This document shows positions 1-7,688 of a DNA stretch of 64,000 nt, in pieces. The position numbers and the translations under genes are program-made. Positions within the stretch are counted from its first letter, which is position 1; each line of letters begins with the position of its first letter. The notes under the pieces were generated by a model. That model did no database searches, had not been told where the DNA came from, and saw only the letters and a list, made by a program, of their open reading frames with translations. This DNA is from Geothermobacter hydrogeniphilus (GTDB lineage Bacteria; Desulfobacterota; Desulfuromonadia; Desulfuromonadales; Geothermobacteraceae), in assembly GCF_002898515.1 (NCBI RefSeq), contig NZ_PPFX01000011.1, positions 29,823 to 93,822 of the forward strand. The letters run 5' to 3'.

Positions 1-627
1 TCGCCGCTGTCGGGTGAGGCGAGCATGGATGGTTACGCCGATGCCCTGGTCGAACTGCTCGATAAGCTGGAACTTGATCAGGCGGTTGTCGGCGGGATGT
101 CGATGGGGGGATACGTCCTCTGCAACCTGCTGGACCGCTACCCGCGACGGTTGTCAGCGGCGATGTTCCTGATGACCCGTGCCGCGGCCGATGACGAGGC
201 GGGGAAAGCGAAGCGGACCGCCCTGGCGGCCGAGGCCGCCGCCGGCAACCTGGCGCCGATCGTCGAGGCCTTCGAAGCGATCCTGTTCGCCCCGGGGATC
301 GCGCAGCAGCGGCCCGAACTGGTTATGCAGGTGCGTTCATGGATGCTCGCGACCCCGTCGCGCGGGGTCGCCGGGGGACTGCTGGCGATGCGTGACCGAC
401 GTGATTATCTCGAACAGTTGCGCGATTTCGACCTGCCGGCGCTGGTGGTCGGGGCCGAGCAGGATGTTGCCATCGCCCTCGGCCATTCGCAGTTGCTCGC
501 CGAGCAACTGCCCGCCGCCCGATTTGAAATCATCCCCGGTGCCGGTCACCTGGCAAACCTCGAACAGCCGCAGATGTTCAGCGCCGTACTGCGGGATTTC
601 CTCGCGGAGTTGGCGTTGGAGGAATAA
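1..627 (+). CDS. alpha/beta hydrolase, 5' end outside window
   Basis: C-terminal part of an alpha/beta-hydrolase fold enzyme. The frame is open from base 1, so the true start lies upstream. The nucleophile elbow GMSMGG (serine nucleophile) follows VVGGM in the early part, and a late GAGHLANLEQP segment carries the expected catalytic histidine. The DAL-VELLDKLELDQAVVGGMSMGG pattern is typical of small esterases or lactonases of the 3-oxoadipate enol-lactonase/haloperoxidase type. Substrate cannot be told from sequence. A strong hairpin terminator follows directly, so this is the last gene of its transcript. Confidence 0.85.
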   Translation, partial: SPLSGEASMDGYADALVELLDKLELDQAVVGGMSMGGYVLCNLLDRYPRRLSAAMFLMTRAAADDEAGKAKRTALAAEAAAGNLAPIVEAFEAILFAPGIAQQRPELVMQVRSWMLATPSRGVAGGLLAMRDRRDYLEQLRDFDLPALVVGAEQDVAIALGHSQLLAEQLPAARFEIIPGAGHLANLEQPQMFSAVLRDFLAELALEE

Positions 628-630
628 GCT

Positions 631-664
631 GTAAGCTGCCGCTGACAGCCGGCAGCTTACTTTT
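631..664 (+). terminator. Rho-independent terminator after hydrolase gene
   Basis: Perfect 11-bp stem, GTAAGCTGCCG (631-641) with CGGCAGCTTAC (650-660), followed by TTTT. It lies four bases after the hydrolase stop codon. Confidence 0.85.
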
Positions 665-713
665 CCAGGGCTCGCGCTTGCCTGCCTCCGGTTCCTGCTG
701 TATTCTCGCGGAC

Positions 714-1955
714 ATGTCGGCTAGTTTTCTTTTTCTGCTGCTGGCGGTCTATGCTGGCAAACTGCTGCTGCGTGCCCTCAATCTGAGATTTCTCGCCCGT
801 CACGGTGATGATATCCCCGACGGCTGGGAAGCGGATATCGGCCGGGACCGGTTGCGAAAGGCGAACCGCTATACCCTCGCCGGCAGTCGGCTGGGGTTGC
901 TCGAATCGCTGTTCAGCCAGGCCCTGGGGCTGTTGTTCGCTTTTCAGCTGCTGCCCCATTACGATGCCTGGGTGCAGGCGAAGAGCAGTCATCTGGTACT
1001 CCAGGGGCTGCTTTTTTTCGGTCTGCTGGGACTTGCCCAGGCGCTGCTCGGACTGCCGTTCAGCGTCTGGCGGATCTTCGTCATCGAAGCACGTTTCGGT
1101 TTCAACCGGACCGGCTGGCGGCTCTGGCTGCAGGATCTGCTGAAGGGTGCCCTGGTCTCGGTCCCCCTCTTCGCGGCGCTGGTGTCGGGGGCGCTGGCCC
1201 TGGTCCTCTGGAGCCCGCAAGGCTGGTGGCTGCCGGTCTGGGGCTTCATGGCGCTGCTCAGTCTGTTGCTGCTCTATATCTCCCCCTACCTGATCGAACC
1301 GCTCTTTTTCAAATTTTCCCCGCTGCGGCGTCCCGGGCTCGAAAACCGTGTGCGGGAGCTGGCGGAGGGGGCGGGGATCAGGGTGTCGCGGGTGCAGCAG
1401 GTTGACGCCTCGCGCCGCAGCGGCCATTCCAACGCCTATTTTACCGGCATCGGCCGGGTCAAGCGGATCGTGCTGTTCGACACCCTGCTGGAGCAGTTGA
1501 CGGACGGGCAGGTGCTTGCCGTCCTGGCCCACGAGTTGGGACACTGGAAGCATGGTCACCTGCGCCGACGCCTGGTCGTCGGCCAGCTGGTCAGCCTGGC
1601 GTCCTGCCTGGCCGCCTGGTGGCTGTTGCAGCAGGACTGGCTGCCGCGGCTGGTCGGTGCCGCCGATCTGGGTTTCTGCGGTCGCCTGGTGGTGCTGTCC
1701 CTGCTCGGCGGCCTGCTCGGATTCTGCTGGACGCCCGTTTCCAGCTGGCTGTCCCGGCGCGATGAGCGACAGGCCGACCGCTACGCCGTGCAGGCAACGG
1801 GTCAGCCCCGGGACCTGGCCGCGGCCCTCCGGCGGATGGCACGCGAGAATCTCAGCAACCTGCATCCCCATCCCCTTTACGCGGCGATCTATTTCTCCCA
1901 TCCCCCGGTGGTGGAGCGTGTTGCCGCCCTGATGGAGGCGGACGAGGGACCATGA
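714..1955 (+). CDS. M48 family membrane metalloprotease (Ste24/CAAX-protease-like)
   Basis: Integral-membrane zinc protease of 413 residues. The catalytic motif HELGHWKHGH is visible about two-thirds along, followed by hydrophobic segments and a downstream DERQADRYA motif that supplies the third zinc ligand, the order expected for M48A. The N-terminal half holds several membrane helices and a segment typical of the CAAX-protease N-terminal domain (RFGFNRTGWRLWLQDLLKG). Start taken at ATG 714 (MSASFLFLLL) rather than an upstream TTG because it begins the first membrane segment. Bacterial members probably act in membrane protein quality control; prenyl substrates are not implied. Its stop overlaps the next start by 4 bp, so the two genes are probably cotranscribed. 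Confidence 0.9.
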   Translation: MSASFLFLLLAVYAGKLLLRALNLRFLARHGDDIPDGWEADIGRDRLRKANRYTLAGSRLGLLESLFSQALGLLFAFQLLPHYDAWVQAKSSHLVLQGLLFFGLLGLAQALLGLPFSVWRIFVIEARFGFNRTGWRLWLQDLLKGALVSVPLFAALVSGALALVLWSPQGWWLPVWGFMALLSLLLLYISPYLIEPLFFKFSPLRRPGLENRVRELAEGAGIRVSRVQQVDASRRSGHSNAYFTGIGRVKRIVLFDTLLEQLTDGQVLAVLAHELGHWKHGHLRRRLVVGQLVSLASCLAAWWLLQQDWLPRLVGAADLGFCGRLVVLSLLGGLLGFCWTPVSSWLSRRDERQADRYAVQATGQPRDLAAALRRMARENLSNLHPHPLYAAIYFSHPPVVERVAALMEADEGP

Positions 1956-3118
1956 AACTGATCATCCTCACCACTCTGCTGACCCTGTCGGCGCTCTATG
2001 CTCCCCAGCCGCTGCTGCCGGTGCTGGCGCGTGAATTCGGCGTCAGTCGTGACGCCGTCGCCCTGCTGACCACAATCGCCTTTATCCCGTTGAGTGTCGC
2101 TCCACTGCTGTACGGTTACCTGCTGCAGTCGGTCTCCGCGCGGCGGATGCTGCGCTGCAGTCTGTTGCTGCTGGGACTGTCGGAGTTTTTTTTCGCCGCT
2201 GCCGATGTTTTTCCGCTGCTGCTCGGCCTGCGCCTGCTGCAGGGGCTGCTGGTGCCGGCGATACTCACCGCCCTGATGACCTATGTCTCCCAGCGATCGA
2301 CGGCGGGTACCGTGCAGCGTTCCATGGCCGTCTATATCGCCGCGACCATTCTTGGCGGCTTTCTCGGTCGCCTCTGTTCCGGTGGATTGGCGACCCTGTT
2401 CGGCTGGCGCAGCAGTTTCATCGTCCTCGGCATCAGCCTGCTGCTCTGCGCCTGGCTGCTTGGGCGGTTGCGGGATGTCAGCGAGGTTCAGCTGGCAAAA
2501 CCCCACCCGCGCCTGCTCTGGCAGGTGCTGCGCCAGGGCTGGTTTCTGCGCACCTATCTCGCTGTCTTCTGCCTGTTCCTGGTGTTCGCCGCGGTGATGA
2601 ACTATCTCCCCTTCCGGCTGACGGAAATCAGCAGCGAGGCGAGCGAGCTGCGGATCGGGTTGATGTATTCCGGCTACCTGATGGGGGTGGTCACGGCCCT
2701 GACCGCGGTGCGGATTATCAACCGCTGCGGCGGGGCGATTTTCGCCATGCTGATCGGCTTCAGCGGCTACCTGGTGGCCATCGGCGGTCTGCTCGGCAGC
2801 AGTGTCGCCGGGCTGTTCGCCGACATGTTCCTTTTCTGCGGGACGATGTTCCTGGTGCATGCCACTGCTTCCGGATGGCTCAACCGTTCGGCCGGCAGCC
2901 ACAAGGGGGTGGTCAACGGGCTCTACATCGCCTTCTATTACGGTGGCGGCGTGGTTGGCTCATCGCTGCCCGGCCCGGTTTACAGTCGTTTTGGTTGGGA
3001 GGGGGTGGTTTACGGGCTTGCCGCCGTTGCCGCGCTCGGCCTGGGGCTGGTTTTTTCCTGTCGTGGCGCGCAGACCAGGGGATTGCCGGAACTGGCCGCG
3101 GACCCGGACCGTTCCTGA
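1952..3118 (+). CDS. MFS transporter, about 12 membrane helices
   Basis: Major facilitator superfamily permease of 388 residues. Hydrophobic segments run almost throughout, and an early APQPLLPVLAREFGVS segment is typical of the YnfM/arabinose-efflux-like (DHA1) group. The loop after helix 2 has YGYLLQSVSARRML, a degenerate version of the MFS motif A. The start overlaps the M48 protease stop (ATGA), indicating translational coupling. The substrate is unknown. No terminator is visible before the FKBP promoter at 3123. Confidence 0.88.
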   Translation: MKLIILTTLLTLSALYAPQPLLPVLAREFGVSRDAVALLTTIAFIPLSVAPLLYGYLLQSVSARRMLRCSLLLLGLSEFFFAAADVFPLLLGLRLLQGLLVPAILTALMTYVSQRSTAGTVQRSMAVYIAATILGGFLGRLCSGGLATLFGWRSSFIVLGISLLLCAWLLGRLRDVSEVQLAKPHPRLLWQVLRQGWFLRTYLAVFCLFLVFAAVMNYLPFRLTEISSEASELRIGLMYSGYLMGVVTALTAVRIINRCGGAIFAMLIGFSGYLVAIGGLLGSSVAGLFADMFLFCGTMFLVHATASGWLNRSAGSHKGVVNGLYIAFYYGGGVVGSSLPGPVYSRFGWEGVVYGLAAVAALGLGLVFSCRGAQTRGLPELAADPDRS

Positions 3119-3122
3119 AAAG

Positions 3123-3151
3123 TTGACAGCCGCCGTTTCTGAGGGTAAAAC
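3123..3151 (+). promoter_or_regulatory. sigma-70-type promoter of the FKBP gene
   Basis: TTGACA at 3123-3128 and TAAAAC at 3146-3151 are separated by exactly 17 bp, about 100 bp upstream of the FKBP start. A short inverted repeat (AAAACTT/AAGTTTT) overlaps and follows the -10 box. Confidence 0.6.
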
Positions 3152-3248
3152 TTGAAAAGTTTTTATCTTTTTCCCGCCCGAGTCAGTGATCTTCAGCTGT
3201 CCCCCAGTGATGAATTCACCGATTCCGGCCCTACTGAAAGGAAGATCA

Positions 3249-3923
3249 ATGAAACGCATTGTCACACTGCTGGCCTTGGCCGGCTTCTGCTGTGTCGGGG
3301 TACTGCAGGCGGCAGCTGAAACGAAGAAACCGACCTCTCTCGAAGACCGGGTCAGTTACGGTATCGGGATGAATATCGGCAAGGACTTCAAAAACAAGGA
3401 TTTTGCCGTCAATCCCGAGCTGCTCGCCCAGGGTCTCAAGGATGTCCTCGCCGGCGACAAGACCCTGATGACCCCCGAGGAAGTTCAGCGGACGATTATG
3501 GAACTGCAGTCGGTGCTGCAGAAGAAGATTGGTGACAAGAACCTTGCCGAGGGCAAGGCCTTTTTGGAGGCCAACAAGAAAAAGGAAGGGGTCAAGGTGA
3601 CCGCCAGCGGTCTGCAGTACAAGGTTCTCAAGGAAGGCAGCGGAGCGACCCCGACCGCGGAGAGCAATGTCAAGGTCAACTACAAGGGAACGCTGATCGA
3701 CGGCACCGAGTTTGACAGCAGCTACAAGCGCGGCCAGCCGGCCACCTTCCAGGTCGGCCGGGTCATCAAGGGCTGGGTCGAGGGGCTGCAGTTGATGAAG
3801 GTCGGCAGCAAGTACCAGTTTGTCATTCCGCCGGAGCTGGCCTACGGCGACCGCGGCGCAGGTCCACAGATCGGACCGAACTCGGTGCTGGTGTTCGAGG
3901 TTGAACTGCTGGAAGTCAATTGA
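3249..3923 (+). CDS. FKBP-type peptidyl-prolyl cis-trans isomerase, periplasmic (Mip/FkpA-like)
   Basis: Exported prolyl isomerase/chaperone of 224 residues. Order: signal peptide (MKRIVTLLALAGFCCVGVLQAAA), helical FKBP-N dimerisation domain (about 30-120, starting EDRVSYGIGMNIGKDF) and C-terminal FKBP domain with VKVNYKGTLIDGTEFDSS, GWVEGLQLM and IPPELAYGDRG, all typical active-site strands. Start chosen at ATG 3249 behind GAAAGGAAG; the open frame extends upstream without a signal sequence. It has its own promoter and a terminator, so it is probably monocistronic. Likely role: folding of envelope proteins. Confidence 0.95.
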   Translation: MKRIVTLLALAGFCCVGVLQAAAETKKPTSLEDRVSYGIGMNIGKDFKNKDFAVNPELLAQGLKDVLAGDKTLMTPEEVQRTIMELQSVLQKKIGDKNLAEGKAFLEANKKKEGVKVTASGLQYKVLKEGSGATPTAESNVKVNYKGTLIDGTEFDSSYKRGQPATFQVGRVIKGWVEGLQLMKVGSKYQFVIPPELAYGDRGAGPQIGPNSVLVFEVELLEVN

Positions 3924-3950
3924 GTTCCGTTGCCGGATAAAACAAAAAAA

Positions 3951-3986
3951 ACGGGCAACTCCTGTTAGGGTGTTGCCCGTTTTTTT
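3951..3986 (+). terminator. Rho-independent terminator after FKBP gene
   Basis: Stem ACGGGCAAC (3951-3959) with GTTGCCCGT (3972-3980), followed by a T run to 3986 and preceded by an A run, so it could work in both directions. Confidence 0.9.
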
Positions 3987-3995
3987 GCCTCACGG

Positions 3996-4102
3996 TTGCC
4001 AGATGCCAGGCGCTCGCAGGTCGAGGAGCGAGAGTCGCAGCGGTAGCTACGCCGCAGCGACGAGGCCAGGGGCAATGACACCGGTGGGCATTTTTCATCG
4101 GT
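3996..4102 (+). repeat. REP-like hairpin repeat, type A
   Basis: About 107 bp containing GTAGCTACGCC around a GC-rich hairpin and ending in GGGCATTTTTCATCGG. It matches the elements at 10977-11097, 18072-18241, 46614-46810, 49795-49918 and 50199-50606, some of them inverted. It is noncoding. Confidence 0.7.
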
Positions 4103-4268
4103 TTATCGCTTAGAAGACCAGTGTCCATGGTGGGGACAATATAGATGTCTCCATGTGTATCCTGAGGATTGCAGCAGGCCGGGATGCGGCAGGAGGTACT
4201 GCACCTGATGGAGTTGCTTGGACGGGCGACCTCGGATTGAATCCCTTTTTTGATGCTGTCCTCATACG

Positions 4269-4292
4269 CCCCGCTGTACTGCGGGGTTTTTT
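4269..4292 (+). terminator. orphan Rho-independent terminator; possible small RNA 4130-4292
   Basis: CCCCGC (4269-4274) pairs with GCGGGG (4281-4286), followed by TTTTTT. No convincing gene precedes it: 4103-4268 has no ORF with a credible ribosome-binding site and codon pattern. It may end a small RNA or be the relic of a lost gene. The rest of the 3987-4465 gap holds a type A repeat and nothing else I recognise. Confidence 0.6.
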
Positions 4293-4465
4293 GTTTGAGA
4301 TGCGAGGGCAGGTCTCGGATTATCGGTTATTCTCTTCCCCTTGTCGATCATCGAATCGTATTGTCTGACAGGCTTCACCGAACTGTCCTTGGACGATCTT
4401 CAGAAGCCAGTCAGAGAGCTGTGCCCGGCCCCACAATGCGCGTCATCCTTTTCCGATAAATGCCC

Positions 4466-4520
4466 TTGACAAGACCCGCGAGGCTTCTGTAGCTTTAAGT
4501 AAGTAATTGATTACTTACTT
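4466..4520 (+). promoter_or_regulatory. promoter and TetR-type operator of the efflux operon
   Basis: TTGACA at 4466-4471 is a perfect -35 box; TAGCTT (4490-4495) is a possible -10 at 18 bp. Immediately downstream is a palindrome with perfect 11-bp arms, AAGTAAGTAAT (4497-4507) and ATTACTTACTT (4510-4520), split by TG. It ends 15 bp before the tetR start, the usual place for autoregulation by a TetR dimer. Confidence 0.8.
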
Positions 4521-4535
4521 TGCAGCGGAGGCACC

Positions 4536-5174
4536 ATGACGGCTCAAAAAAGACATCTCCCCTCGAAGAAACGGCGTGTGACAATCGTCGAGTCCGTGGT
4601 CGAACTGGCCGCCTTTCAGAATCCGACCGGGATCACAACCGCTGCCATTGCCGGGCACATGGGACTGACTCAGGGGGCTCTGTTCCGGCACTTCGCAAGC
4701 AAGGAGGAGATCCTGCAGGCGGTAATGGAATGGGTGGCCGAGCGCCTGTTGCCGCGCGTGGAAAAGGCAGCACAGGCGGCGCCCCCCCTGGCGGCTCTGG
4801 AGGCGGTTTTCATGACACACGTCGACTTCGTGATTGAATGGCCGGGAGTCCCGCGCATTCTGTTCGCCGAGCTGCAGAGAGCCGAAGACAGCCCGCCCAA
4901 GCGTGTGGTCCAGTCTCTGATCCAGCGCTACGGAGAACAGCTGCAGAGACTGATCGAAGCCGGCAAGGCTAACGGCGACCTGGATCCACGCCTCGACACG
5001 GAAGCCGCGGCGAGCCTGTTTATCGGCACAATCCAGGGGCTGGTGATGCAATCACTGCTGGCAGGGGACGTCAATCGCATGCGGCAGGAAGCTCCGAAAG
5101 TTTTCGCCATCTACCGGCGCGGCATCAGAAATTCCTCCCCGGGCCTGAACGGTTCGGAAAGGTGCGGCCAATGA
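4536..5174 (+). CDS. TetR/AcrR family repressor of the RND efflux operon
   Basis: TetR-type regulator of 212 residues. The N-terminal helix-turn-helix is clear: ITTAAIAGHMGLTQGALFRHF at about 34-54, followed by the KEEIL helix typical of the family. The C-terminal ligand-binding half resembles the TetR_C group of AcrR-like repressors (FIGTIQGLVMQSLL). It is the first gene of a run with the outer-membrane factor, adaptor and RND pump, and it lies directly behind an 11-bp-arm palindrome. Autoregulation and derepression by a pump substrate are therefore likely. The ligand is unknown. Confidence 0.93.
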   Translation: MTAQKRHLPSKKRRVTIVESVVELAAFQNPTGITTAAIAGHMGLTQGALFRHFASKEEILQAVMEWVAERLLPRVEKAAQAAPPLAALEAVFMTHVDFVIEWPGVPRILFAELQRAEDSPPKRVVQSLIQRYGEQLQRLIEAGKANGDLDPRLDTEAAASLFIGTIQGLVMQSLLAGDVNRMRQEAPKVFAIYRRGIRNSSPGLNGSERCGQ

Positions 5175-5286
5175 GAAGCTGTTCGCATATTTTACGGCGC
5201 CGGCAAAAGGTCGGCGGGAAGCCGGAAACCCCGGGCAGCACCCGGCCGGCGGCAGGCGTTCTCCCCCAGTTGAGGAGGAATTGACG

Positions 5287-6624
5287 ATGAACCGGTCCCG
5301 CGGCCCCGGGATTCTGAGCCTGTTCTGTCTGCTCGCCCTGTTCCTTCCCGCTGCACCGGGACGGGCCTTCACGCTTGACGATTGCGTGGAGCTGGCCTTG
5401 CGGAACAACCCAGGGCTGCAGAAACAACGAATGGGGCCAGATCTCGCTCAGACCGACCTCTCCGCCCGGAAGGGACTGCGGTTCGGCAGGCTGGATGCCG
5501 TTTCTTCCTACACCCACTACAACCTGCCGCGGACCCTGGTTCCACTGACTCCGGGGGCCATCTTCGCCAACCCGGCGGGTGTTGCCACCACCGAGGATCT
5601 GTTTACAGTCGGAATTATCTACGAGATCCAGCTCTTTACCGGGTTCGCCCAGACCCGATCCATCGAGGCCGCCGCACTGCAGAAAGAACTGGCCGACGCC
5701 ACCCTGAGACTGAGCCGGGAACAGCTGGTCTACAACGTGAAGACCCTTTACGTGAATATCCTCTCGTTCCAGGCCCGGGAAAAAGCCCAGCGAACCTATG
5801 TCGAGTCTCTGCAGCGACTCCACGAGCAGATCTCGCGGGAATTCCGGCTGGGCAAAAAGGCGCGCGTCGATCAACTGAAAGCCGCCGCCGAACTGGAAGC
5901 CGCCAAGGCAGAACTGGCGGGAACCGGAGCCAATATCGCGGCCACGAAAGCTGCCCTGGAAAGCCTGCTTAATCTCGACCGGCTTCCGCCGCTGGAGGAG
6001 ATCAAGCTGTCCCCGGAGTCGGTCACGGCCGCCCAGGAGCAGCTTGTCGCCCGGCTGAAGGACACGAGTCGCCTGCGGATCGCCCGGCTGGCCAGGCTCA
6101 GAAACGCCAGGCTTGCCGACAAGGAGACCTCCGCCCTGTATCCCCAGATCGTCCTGAATGCCGGCTATGGGCAGAACTTCGGCCCCAACGACAGCAGCCA
6201 TCCCGATTCCGGCGACTGGAACAACCATGAGGTCTGGCAGGTTGGCCTGAATCTCAAATGGAACATCTTCGATTTCGGCAACACTCGAAACAGGCTGGCA
6301 AAAGCCAGGATTGTCGAGCAGCAGAGCCGTTACCAGGAAACGGAAACCCTGCTCGAGCTGAAACGCGCCGTCAGCGAAGCGGTGACCAAGATCAATGCCG
6401 CCGTCAGCGATTATCTGAGCGCGCGGACCGAACTCGAACTGACCCGCCAGACCGCGCAGATTGAACAGGTCCGTTATGACCGAGGAGCCGCGACGCTCAA
6501 CGACCTGCTTTACGCCAGGGCAAGGCATCTGCTGGCCGAAAGCCGCTTCATCGCCGCCGGCTATACCTATGAGGTCGCGAACTTCCACCTCGAGTATCTG
6601 CTCGAAACCGGAGACCAAAAATGA
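5287..6624 (+). CDS. TolC-family outer-membrane efflux protein
   Basis: Outer-membrane factor of 445 residues with a signal peptide (LSLFCLLALFLPAAPGRA) and the OEP repeats: FTLDDCVELALRNNPGLQ at the start of the mature protein, long coiled-coil segments, and the second repeat near GLNLKWNIFDFGNTRNRLAKA. Start at ATG 5287 behind GAGGAGGAA. It forms the outer-membrane channel of the tripartite system encoded here. The stop overlaps the adaptor start by 4 bp. Confidence 0.93.
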   Translation: MNRSRGPGILSLFCLLALFLPAAPGRAFTLDDCVELALRNNPGLQKQRMGPDLAQTDLSARKGLRFGRLDAVSSYTHYNLPRTLVPLTPGAIFANPAGVATTEDLFTVGIIYEIQLFTGFAQTRSIEAAALQKELADATLRLSREQLVYNVKTLYVNILSFQAREKAQRTYVESLQRLHEQISREFRLGKKARVDQLKAAAELEAAKAELAGTGANIAATKAALESLLNLDRLPPLEEIKLSPESVTAAQEQLVARLKDTSRLRIARLARLRNARLADKETSALYPQIVLNAGYGQNFGPNDSSHPDSGDWNNHEVWQVGLNLKWNIFDFGNTRNRLAKARIVEQQSRYQETETLLELKRAVSEAVTKINAAVSDYLSARTELELTRQTAQIEQVRYDRGAATLNDLLYARARHLLAESRFIAAGYTYEVANFHLEYLLETGDQK

Positions 6625-7688
6625 AGAAGACCCTCCTCGTTGTCCTGCTTGCCGGCCTGGTTGCCGCAGGTGGGATCCTGCTGAAAAAACGCTGGCAGGA
6701 AATTGCCGAAGCCCCGGTCGCGACGCTGCCGGTTCATTCCGTCAGAATAACGCTGCCAGAAACCCGGACGGTTTCCCGGACCGGCAGCTTTCTGGCCGAG
6801 CTGAAAGCAGCCAAAAGCGCCGAGATCTCCGCGAAGATTTCCGGACGGATCGTCCGGCTGCCGGTACACGAGAGCCAGCAGGTCCGCCAAGGCGAGATCC
6901 TGGTGCGGATCGACGACCGGGAACTCGTCGCCGGCATCAGGGCGCTGCAGTCGCGGCTGGTGGCAGCCAACAGGCAGCGGGATTACGCCCGGGCCGAACA
7001 TGAACGGAACCTGGAGCTGTTCCGGGCCGGCGGCATCTCCCGGGAAAAACTCGAAGCATCCGAAGTCACCAGATCCTTCACGGACGCCGAGGTGGACGAT
7101 CTGCAACAGAAAATCAACAGCCTGGAAAGTCAGCTCGACTATCTGAACATCCGGGCCCCGTTCGACGGGATTGTCGGCACTATCCTGCTGCGGGAAGGGG
7201 ATCTGGCGGTACCCGGCAGGGCCATTCTTAGACTCAATTCCCTGCCCCGGAAATTGACCTTCCGTTTCGTTCCCGAAACCGTCAGGATCGAAACGGGGCA
7301 GGAGGTTCTGCACAAGGGCGGAAAGTTCGGTCGCGTCGCCCGGCTTTACAATGACGCCAGCGATGGGCTGGCGGTGGCCGAAGTTGTGCCGGACCGGGAC
7401 ATCGACCTGCCGGTCGGCAGTTTCCTGATGCTCGACGTGGTGCTTGGTACTGCAACCGGCTGTTCGCTGCCGGTCGAGGCTATCCTGCACCGGACGCAGG
7501 GCGTCAGCGTCATGCTCTACCAGGATGGCCGGTTCACCGAACTGCCGGTCAGCGTCCGGATGCAGGATTCCAGGTACGCCTTGGTGTCACCCTGCCCGAC
7601 TCTGCCCGTGGCCCTGGCCCCGGAAACCCGGTTGAGCCTGTTGCCCGGCTACGGTCCGGTCAGGATTCTTTCGGAGCCGAAGGAATGA
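6621..7688 (+). CDS. RND efflux periplasmic adaptor (HlyD/MFP family)
   Basis: Membrane-fusion protein of 355 residues: an N-terminal membrane anchor, a barrel-sandwich segment with SAKISGRIVRLPVHESQQVRQGEIL, a central coiled-coil hairpin, the returning lipoyl half (LNIRAPFDGIVGTILLREGD) and a beta-barrel. It links the inner-membrane pump to the outer-membrane channel. It overlaps both neighbours by ATGA, showing tight coupling within the operon. Confidence 0.93.
   Translation: MKKTLLVVLLAGLVAAGGILLKKRWQEIAEAPVATLPVHSVRITLPETRTVSRTGSFLAELKAAKSAEISAKISGRIVRLPVHESQQVRQGEILVRIDDRELVAGIRALQSRLVAANRQRDYARAEHERNLELFRAGGISREKLEASEVTRSFTDAEVDDLQQKINSLESQLDYLNIRAPFDGIVGTILLREGDLAVPGRAILRLNSLPRKLTFRFVPETVRIETGQEVLHKGGKFGRVARLYNDASDGLAVAEVVPDRDIDLPVGSFLMLDVVLGTATGCSLPVEAILHRTQGVSVMLYQDGRFTELPVSVRMQDSRYALVSPCPTLPVALAPETRLSLLPGYGPVRILSEPKE

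Noticed and set aside
657..1901. 414-codon minus-strand open frame opposite the M48 protease
   Set aside because: Gln/Arg-rich translation typical of a GC-rich antisense shadow; the plus-strand protease has clear catalytic motifs.
4153..4368. 71-codon open frame
   Set aside because: It reads through a Rho-independent terminator and lacks a ribosome-binding site.
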